From NCBI GenBank assembly GCA_002170275.2, contig NHFH02000016.1, forward strand, positions 1-9,803: a DNA stretch of 9,803 nt, in the 5' to 3' direction. Position 1 is the first letter of the stretch. Each line of letters opens with the position of its first letter. The notes beneath the pieces were generated by a model, which saw only the letters and a list, made by a program, of their open reading frames with translations, ran no database searches and was not told the origin of the DNA. Shown in pieces: positions 5,923-9,803 of the stretch. The stretch comes from Candidatus Pelagibacter sp. TMED106. Lineage in GTDB: Bacteria; Pseudomonadota; Alphaproteobacteria; Pelagibacterales; Pelagibacteraceae. Position numbers and translations under genes: made by a program.

Positions 5923-7707
5923 GTGAATAAGTTTAGAACACATAACTGCAATGAATTAACAAAAAAAAATGATGGACAAGAAATTATTTTATCTGGGTGG
6001 ATTAATAAAAAACGAGATCATGGAAATCTTCTTTTTATTGACTTAAGAGATAATTATGGAGTTACTCAATGTATCATTGATAAGAGTAACTCAAGTTTTA
6101 AAGATTTAGAGAAAATCCAATTAGAGAGTGTTATTAAAATTAAAGGCAAAGTAGTTAAAAGAAGTAAAGAAACAATAAATAATGAATTGCTGACTGGTGA
6201 AGTAGAAGTAAATATTAATTCATTTGAAATATTAGGTGCTTGTAATGAATTGCCAATGCCAGTTTTTAGTGATCAAGAATATGCCGAAGAAATTAGACTG
6301 AAGTATAGATTTTTAGATTTAAGAAGAAAAAAAATTCATAATAATATTATCTTACGATCAAAAGTAATTTCATTTATTAGAAATCAAATGATTAAATTAG
6401 GTTTTTTAGAGTTTCAAACTCCAATATTGACCTCTTCTAGCCCTGAAGGTGCAAGAGATTTTTTAGTTCCAAGCAGATTAAATCCAGGAAAATTTTATGC
6501 ACTTCCTCAAGCTCCACAACAATTTAAACAATTAATTATGGTATCAGGATTTGATAAATATTTTCAAATTGCTCCATGTTTTAGAGACGAAGATGCAAGA
6601 GCTGATAGAAGTCCTGGTGAATTCTACCAATTAGATTTGGAAATGTCTTTCGTTGAACAAGAGAATATTTTTAATGTAGTGGAAAAATTAATGGTTAATT
6701 TGTTTAAAGAGTTTTCTAAAAAAGAATTGTTAAATGAAAAATTTCCACGAATTCCATATGAAGAATCAATGCTGAAGTATGGGTCTGATAAGCCTGATTT
6801 AAGAAATCCCTTATTAATTTACGATTTAACTAATATCTTTACTAGAGAGGATGTTAGTTTTGATATTTTTAAAAAACTCGTAAAATCTGGCAATAAGGTG
6901 AGGTGTATCGTTACAAAAAATACAAAAAATAAACCAAGAAATTTTTTTGATAGTATCGACAAGTGGGCAAAAGAACAAGGCGCATCAGGCTTGGCTTACT
7001 TTACTTTAGAAAAAGATAAAACTATTTCAGCAAAAGGTCCTGTTGGGAAGTTTTTTAAGGAAGATTCTCTAAAAGAAATTATGAAAATTACTTCAGCAGA
7101 AGTTGGAGATAGTATATTTTTTGCATGCGGTAAAATTGGAGAAGTAGAAAAAATTTGTTCATTGGCAAGAACCAAAATAGCAGAGGATTTAGATTTGATT
7201 GATGAAAATAAATTTGCTTTTTGTTGGATAGTTGACTATCCAATGTTTGAATTAGATGAAGTAACAAAAAAAATTAAATTTAGTCATAATCCTTTTTCAA
7301 TGCCCCAGGGAGAAATTAAGAATATTGATTTTAATAAACCACTAAATATTAAAGCTTTTCAATATGATATTGTATGCAATGGTATTGAACTATCATCAGG
7401 TGCAATTAGAAATCATATACCTGAGCTTATGTATAAATTATTTAAAGTTGCGGGATATGAGAAAAGTCAGGTAGATGAAAAATTTAGTGGAATGATAAAT
7501 GCATTAAGTTTTGGTGCTCCTCCACATGGAGGTATTGCGCCTGGTATAGATAGAATTGTAATGTTACTTGCTAATGAAAAAAATATAAGAGAAGTCACAA
7601 TGTTTCCTATGAACCAAAATGCTCAAGATTTGATGATGAATGCACCTTCAAATGTTGATGAACATCAACTAAAAGAACTAGGTCTTTCTATTAAAATTAA
7701 AAAATAA
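5923..7707 (+). CDS. aspS: Aspartyl-tRNA synthetase, bacterial type, probably non-discriminating
   Basis: The 594-residue class II synthetase charges tRNA with aspartate. The order of parts is normal: an OB-fold anticodon-binding domain (about 1-105, with SGWINKKRDHGNLLFIDLRD), catalytic motif 1 around FLEFQTPILTSSSPEGARDF (161-180), QAPQQFKQL (196-204), motif 2 FRDEDARADRSPGEFYQLD (220-238), the inserted GAD domain (roughly 280-420) and motif 3 GGIAPGIDRIVMLLA (536-550) with Arg544. Length matches the bacterial type. His33 in RDHG matches the residue typical of non-discriminating enzymes, which also make Asp-tRNA(Asn); E. coli has Leu there. The start is GTG with a strong Shine-Dalgarno sequence one base after hda. 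Its stop is 2 bases from that of the convergent gene, inside a palindrome. Confidence 0.97.
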   Translation: MNKFRTHNCNELTKKNDGQEIILSGWINKKRDHGNLLFIDLRDNYGVTQCIIDKSNSSFKDLEKIQLESVIKIKGKVVKRSKETINNELLTGEVEVNINSFEILGACNELPMPVFSDQEYAEEIRLKYRFLDLRRKKIHNNIILRSKVISFIRNQMIKLGFLEFQTPILTSSSPEGARDFLVPSRLNPGKFYALPQAPQQFKQLIMVSGFDKYFQIAPCFRDEDARADRSPGEFYQLDLEMSFVEQENIFNVVEKLMVNLFKEFSKKELLNEKFPRIPYEESMLKYGSDKPDLRNPLLIYDLTNIFTREDVSFDIFKKLVKSGNKVRCIVTKNTKNKPRNFFDSIDKWAKEQGASGLAYFTLEKDKTISAKGPVGKFFKEDSLKEIMKITSAEVGDSIFFACGKIGEVEKICSLARTKIAEDLDLIDENKFAFCWIVDYPMFELDEVTKKIKFSHNPFSMPQGEIKNIDFNKPLNIKAFQYDIVCNGIELSSGAIRNHIPELMYKLFKVAGYEKSQVDEKFSGMINALSFGAPPHGGIAPGIDRIVMLLANEKNIREVTMFPMNQNAQDLMMNAPSNVDEHQLKELGLSIKIKK

Positions 7708-7719
7708 ATTTATTTTTTA
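7698..7719. terminator. 22-base perfect palindrome across two convergent stops (possible bidirectional terminator)
   Basis: TAAAAAATAAA is followed directly by its reverse complement. The aspS stop (TAA, 7705-7707) and the opposing gene's stop (TAA read from 7712-7710) sit symmetrically inside, and both genes end AAA AAA TAA. On either strand the transcript would end in an A run pairing with a U run. There is no G/C core, so a hairpin would be weak, and the terminator role is an inference from position. Confidence 0.45.
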
Positions 7720-8531
7720 CCTTTTAAGCTGATTTTAACATCTGATAGATCAACAAGATTTTTTTTGTAGTTATTTCTTACAAATCCTTTACTTGTTATG
7801 TCTTTAACAATTTTTAATAAAGGATTTTGATCATCTGAACTATCCTCTTCAGAACTAGTTTTATCTGATCCACCAATCGAAGGAGTATGAGCTAAATCTT
7901 CTCTATTTTGATAAGAAATTGCTAATTCTCTAAATATATAATCCAATATGGATGAAGCACTTAATATTCTGTCGTTTCCATATACTTTTCCCGATGGTTC
8001 AAACTTAGTATCTACATATGCGCTAATGAACTCATCCAATGGTACTCCATATTGAAGACCAAGAGATATTGCGATAGCAAAATTATTCATTAAAGCCTTC
8101 ACTAATTCTCCCTCTTTACTTGTATCAATAAAAATTTCTCCTATCTTTCCATCCGCATATTCACCTGTGTGTAAATATACTTTATGATCTCCAATTGTAG
8201 CCTTTTGAATATAGCCCTTTCTTCTATCTGGCATACTAAATCTTTTGTTTACTCCATCATTAATTTTTTTAATAAAATTGGGATTATTATCTTTTGAAAT
8301 GTTAGTAGAGGGACTTTTATCAGAAAGAACATCTATATTTTTTGTTTCAGTTACTTTATTATTTGGATCCAAGCTTTTTGTCTTTCTGGTGTCTAATTTA
8401 ACATCCAAAACTTCAAATTTGCCATCGTCACGCTTTTCAAGATTTTCTAGCTCTTTTTCATTAATATCATCTAAATAGTGGTTTACTTTAAAGCTGCAAG
8501 TATAATAAGTTTCTACTAAATATTTTGCCAT
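7710..8531 (-). CDS. Free-standing protein matching the C-terminal region of B12-dependent ribonucleotide reductase (TSCPD/NrdJ-tail type)
   Basis: The 273-residue protein has an N-terminal block MAKYLVETYYTCSFKV... DDGKFEVLDVKLDTRKT (1-51), a polar linker (52-98), then a segment that reads like the end of class II NrdJ: MPDRRKGYIQK (100-110), HKVYLHTGEYADGKIGEIFID (116-136), MNNFAIAISLGLQYGVPLDEF (148-168), FEPSGKVYGNDRI (177-189) and SSILDYIFRELAISY (193-207). LLKIVKDITSKGFVRNN (238-254) continues the match. The reductase catalytic barrel is absent, and the cysteine-rich tail that ends full NrdJ is missing; Cys12 is the only cysteine. An acidic Ser/Glu/Asp stretch (221-236) interrupts. Some bacteria split NrdJ into NrdJa and NrdJb, but no NrdJa lies here. 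A role in nucleotide reduction or its control is inference. The start is backed by AAAGGAA on the - strand. Confidence 0.72.
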   Translation of the reverse strand: MAKYLVETYYTCSFKVNHYLDDINEKELENLEKRDDGKFEVLDVKLDTRKTKSLDPNNKVTETKNIDVLSDKSPSTNISKDNNPNFIKKINDGVNKRFSMPDRRKGYIQKATIGDHKVYLHTGEYADGKIGEIFIDTSKEGELVKALMNNFAIAISLGLQYGVPLDEFISAYVDTKFEPSGKVYGNDRILSASSILDYIFRELAISYQNREDLAHTPSIGGSDKTSSEEDSSDDQNPLLKIVKDITSKGFVRNNYKKNLVDLSDVKISLKGKK

Positions 8532-8533
8532 TT

Positions 8534-8540
8534 TTCCTTT
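8534..8540 (-). promoter_or_regulatory. Ribosome binding site of the NrdJ-tail protein gene
   Basis: AAAGGAA on the - strand, two bases before the ATG at 8531 if the last A is counted (core AAGG about 4 bases away). It supports that start. The rest of the 114-base divergent gap (8532-8645) is almost pure A+T. It contains one TATAAT on the - strand (8614-8609) with no good -35, and no NrdR-box-like palindrome that I can see. Confidence 0.55.
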
Positions 8541-8645
8541 AATTAAAATTTATTTTGAATCTTTTTATATTTAATTTATATACAAATTCATACTTTAGTC
8601 TAATTTAAATTATACAATTTTAAATTGAAGATTAAGTAATATTTT

Positions 8646-9008
8646 ATGTTGACTTTTTTAAAAAAAATTTTCATTTGGTGGAATCAAGAGACTCTTGGAA
8701 CGAAATTTAAAACAATATTTTTTGGAAAGTTAGTAGGTATCGACAATCTCGGCAATAAATATTATACAAACAAGTCTGGAAAAAAAAGATGGATTATCTA
8801 TGTTGGTGAAATAGATGCTTCAAAAATACCAAATGAATGGTATTCATGGATTCATTTTACAAGTAATAAGATTGAGAATGTTCACGAACTAAAAAAATAT
8901 GAATGGCAAAAACCTCATTTATCTAATCAAACCGGCACAGAAGATGCTTATCACCCCAATAAGAATGATGATAATAGTAAAAAAAAATATACGACTTGGA
9001 AAGATTAA
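8646..9008 (+). CDS. NDUFA12-type accessory subunit of respiratory complex I
   Basis: The 120-residue protein belongs to the NADH:ubiquinone oxidoreductase 17.2 kDa (NDUFA12) family, an accessory subunit that alphaproteobacteria share with mitochondria. It sits on the matrix/cytoplasmic side of complex I. Visible family signatures are FIWWNQETLGTKF (9-21), VGIDNLGNKYY (30-40), RWIIYVGEIDASKIPNEWYSWIHF (48-71) and WQKPHLSNQTGTEDAYHP (87-104). The length is typical, though the C-terminal tail (105-120) is short and lysine-rich. No strong ribosome binding site is visible before the ATG. The 3' end overlaps the next gene. In many alphaproteobacteria this gene neighbours a DUF2155 gene and accC, as here, which strengthens the call. 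Confidence 0.93.
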   Translation: MLTFLKKIFIWWNQETLGTKFKTIFFGKLVGIDNLGNKYYTNKSGKKRWIIYVGEIDASKIPNEWYSWIHFTSNKIENVHELKKYEWQKPHLSNQTGTEDAYHPNKNDDNSKKKYTTWKD

Positions 9009-9387
9009 TTTTTTATTAGTTTTATTTTATTTTTTTTCCTTAAGTTTGATTAATCCAACTTTTGCTTTAGAAAATAAAGATATTTTTTTAGAAGGAGAAT
9101 TTATAGATATTAAAATTTTAGATAAAGTTAGTTCAAAAAATACTCTTTTAAAAATTGAAATTGGCGTTGAAAAAAGATTTAAAAATCTCTTAATTAAAAG
9201 TTTAAAATGTAAAAATTCAAAATTTGATGATAACCCTGAAATTACAGCCTATCTTCAAGTTAAAGATTTAACTAATGATAATAACAACGAAGTATTTGTA
9301 TTTAATGGATGGACCTTTTCCTCCAGTCCCACAATAAATCCTTTTGATCATCCAGTATATGATATTTGGTTAATAAAATGTTATTAA
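8965..9387 (+). CDS. Secreted DUF2155-family protein
   Basis: Read from the ATG at 8965 this is a 140-residue protein with a basic N-terminus, a hydrophobic core (residues 15-30) and a signal cleavage site PTFA before LENK. It is therefore probably periplasmic. The family mark is the C-terminal FVFNGWTFSSSPTINPFDHP (starting about residue 111), followed by VYDIWLIKC, and an earlier LKC block whose cysteine may pair with the last one. The function of DUF2155 is unknown; the family is alphaproteobacterial and regularly adjoins the NDUFA12-like gene. The reading frame stays open back to 8899, but the extra residues carry no family feature and lie in another frame of the previous gene. ATG 8965 or 8968 gives a sensible signal peptide, still overlapping that gene by about 41-44 bases. 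The 3' end overlaps accC by 4 bases. Confidence 0.82.
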   Translation: MMIIVKKNIRLGKINFLLVLFYFFSLSLINPTFALENKDIFLEGEFIDIKILDKVSSKNTLLKIEIGVEKRFKNLLIKSLKCKNSKFDDNPEITAYLQVKDLTNDNNNEVFVFNGWTFSSSPTINPFDHPVYDIWLIKCY

Positions 9388-9803
9388 ATAATTTTTTCTT
9401 TATCTAGCCAACTTACATTAAAATCAGACTTAATAAACTTTTCGTGACTTAGCAATTTTTTATGGAGAGGTATTGTGGTAGTTATTCCATCAATAACAAA
9501 TTCATCTAAAGATCGATTCATTCTTTGAATAGCTTCAGTTCTATTTCTTCCCTGTGTGATAACTTTACAAATCATACTGTCATAATAGGGAGTAACCTTA
9601 TAACCTTGAAAAATTGAACCATCTACTCTTGTTCTGAACCCTGATGGTTGATGACACATTCCAATAGTTCCAGGTGAAGGTTGAAAATTTTTACTGGCAT
9701 CTTCAGCATTAATACGACACTCAATTGCATGTCCTCTAGGATTTATATCACTTTGTTTTAAAGCCGTTTCACCAGTGAATGCTATCCAAATTTGTTCTTT
9801 AAT
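9384..9803 (-). CDS. accC: Acetyl-CoA carboxylase biotin carboxylase subunit, C-terminal part (cut by window edge)
   Basis: The frame is open from the right edge to a TAA at 9386-9384 and gives 139 residues, the last third of AccC. The subunit carboxylates biotin on AccB using ATP and bicarbonate, the first step of fatty acid synthesis. Matching blocks are IKEQIWIAF, RGHAIECRINAEDASKNFQP, SPGTIG, SGFRTRVDGSIFQGYKVTPY, YDSMICKVITQGRNRTEA and DEFVIDGITTTIPLHKKLL, in the normal order. The Arg in RTRVDG corresponds to E. coli Arg338 in the active site. An internal Met codon at 9659 could be mistaken for the start, but the coding match runs unbroken through it. The ATP-grasp core and start lie outside. 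The match to AccC rather than a pyruvate or propionyl-CoA carboxylase is supported by the short end with no biotinyl domain attached. Confidence 0.93.
   Translation of the reverse strand: MKEQIWIAFTGETALKQSDINPRGHAIECRINAEDASKNFQPSPGTIGMCHQPSGFRTRVDGSIFQGYKVTPYYDSMICKVITQGRNRTEAIQRMNRSLDEFVIDGITTTIPLHKKLLSHEKFIKSDFNVSWLDKEKII

Noticed and set aside
8609..8627. TATAAT on the - strand and a CAATTT/AAATTG inverted repeat in the divergent gap before the complex I gene
   Set aside because: In nearly pure A+T DNA both are expected by chance, and no matching -35 or conserved spacing is seen.
8899..8964. Longer form of the DUF2155 protein starting inside the complex I subunit gene
   Set aside because: The extra 22 residues are another frame of the upstream gene and would place a non-signal segment before an otherwise normal signal peptide.
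9384..9659. A 91-residue gene starting at the Met codon at 9659
   Set aside because: The biotin carboxylase match continues unbroken upstream of that Met to the window edge, so it is an internal residue.
1..9803. Search for mobile elements, CRISPR arrays, tRNA genes, rRNA genes and a hidden defence system
   Set aside because: No transposase, integrase, regularly spaced repeats, tRNA-like clover leaf or defence-type domain is visible; every long open frame without a family match lies inside or opposite a recognised gene.

Overview
The window is a compact, very A+T-rich bacterial chromosome segment with lysine-, asparagine- and isoleucine-rich proteins, almost no spacer DNA and many overlapping genes. 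The gene content is alphaproteobacterial: a heterotetrameric sarcosine oxidase end, a NDUFA12-type complex I accessory subunit beside a DUF2155 gene and accC, and purMN / DUF2066 / hda / aspS in one neighbourhood. Together with the small intergenic gaps this points to a streamlined marine alphaproteobacterium of the SAR11 (Pelagibacterales) kind. That assignment is an inference from composition and gene content; no rRNA gene is present to confirm it.

Layout, left to right. (1) 1-793, + strand: the C-terminal end of the sarcosine oxidase alpha subunit (soxA) and the complete gamma subunit (soxG), coupled by a 4-base ATGA overlap. (2) 800-1648, - strand: an EamA/DMT-family ten-helix transporter. 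(3) 1771-2603, + strand: two small lipoproteins that are paralogues of each other and share a promoter-like motif, CTTGAGTTGT, upstream. (4) 4171 down to 2593, - strand: purM then purN, two steps of de novo purine synthesis. (5) 4183-7707, + strand: a secreted DUF2066 protein, the DnaA-inactivator homologue Hda and aspartyl-tRNA synthetase, overlapping or 1 base apart. (6) 8531 down to 7710, - strand: a free-standing protein that matches the C-terminal part of the B12-dependent ribonucleotide reductase NrdJ but lacks its catalytic body and its terminal cysteine-rich segment. (7) 8646-9387, + strand: the NDUFA12-type complex I subunit and a secreted DUF2155 protein, overlapping. (8) 9803 down to 9384, - strand: the C-terminal end of biotin carboxylase (accC), cut by the window edge.

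How the parts work together: sarcosine oxidase feeds one-carbon units into the folate pool, and PurN consumes 10-formyl-tetrahydrofolate. Hda, purine synthesis and the NrdJ-like protein all touch nucleotide supply or replication, but they do not form one operon. The window is mostly housekeeping. There is no mobile element, CRISPR array, tRNA or rRNA, and no gap over 300 bases. The least understood parts are the tandem lipoproteins with their repeats and shared upstream motif, and the free-standing NrdJ-tail protein. All four convergent gene junctions are nearly or fully overlapping, and one has both stop codons inside a 22-base perfect palindrome.
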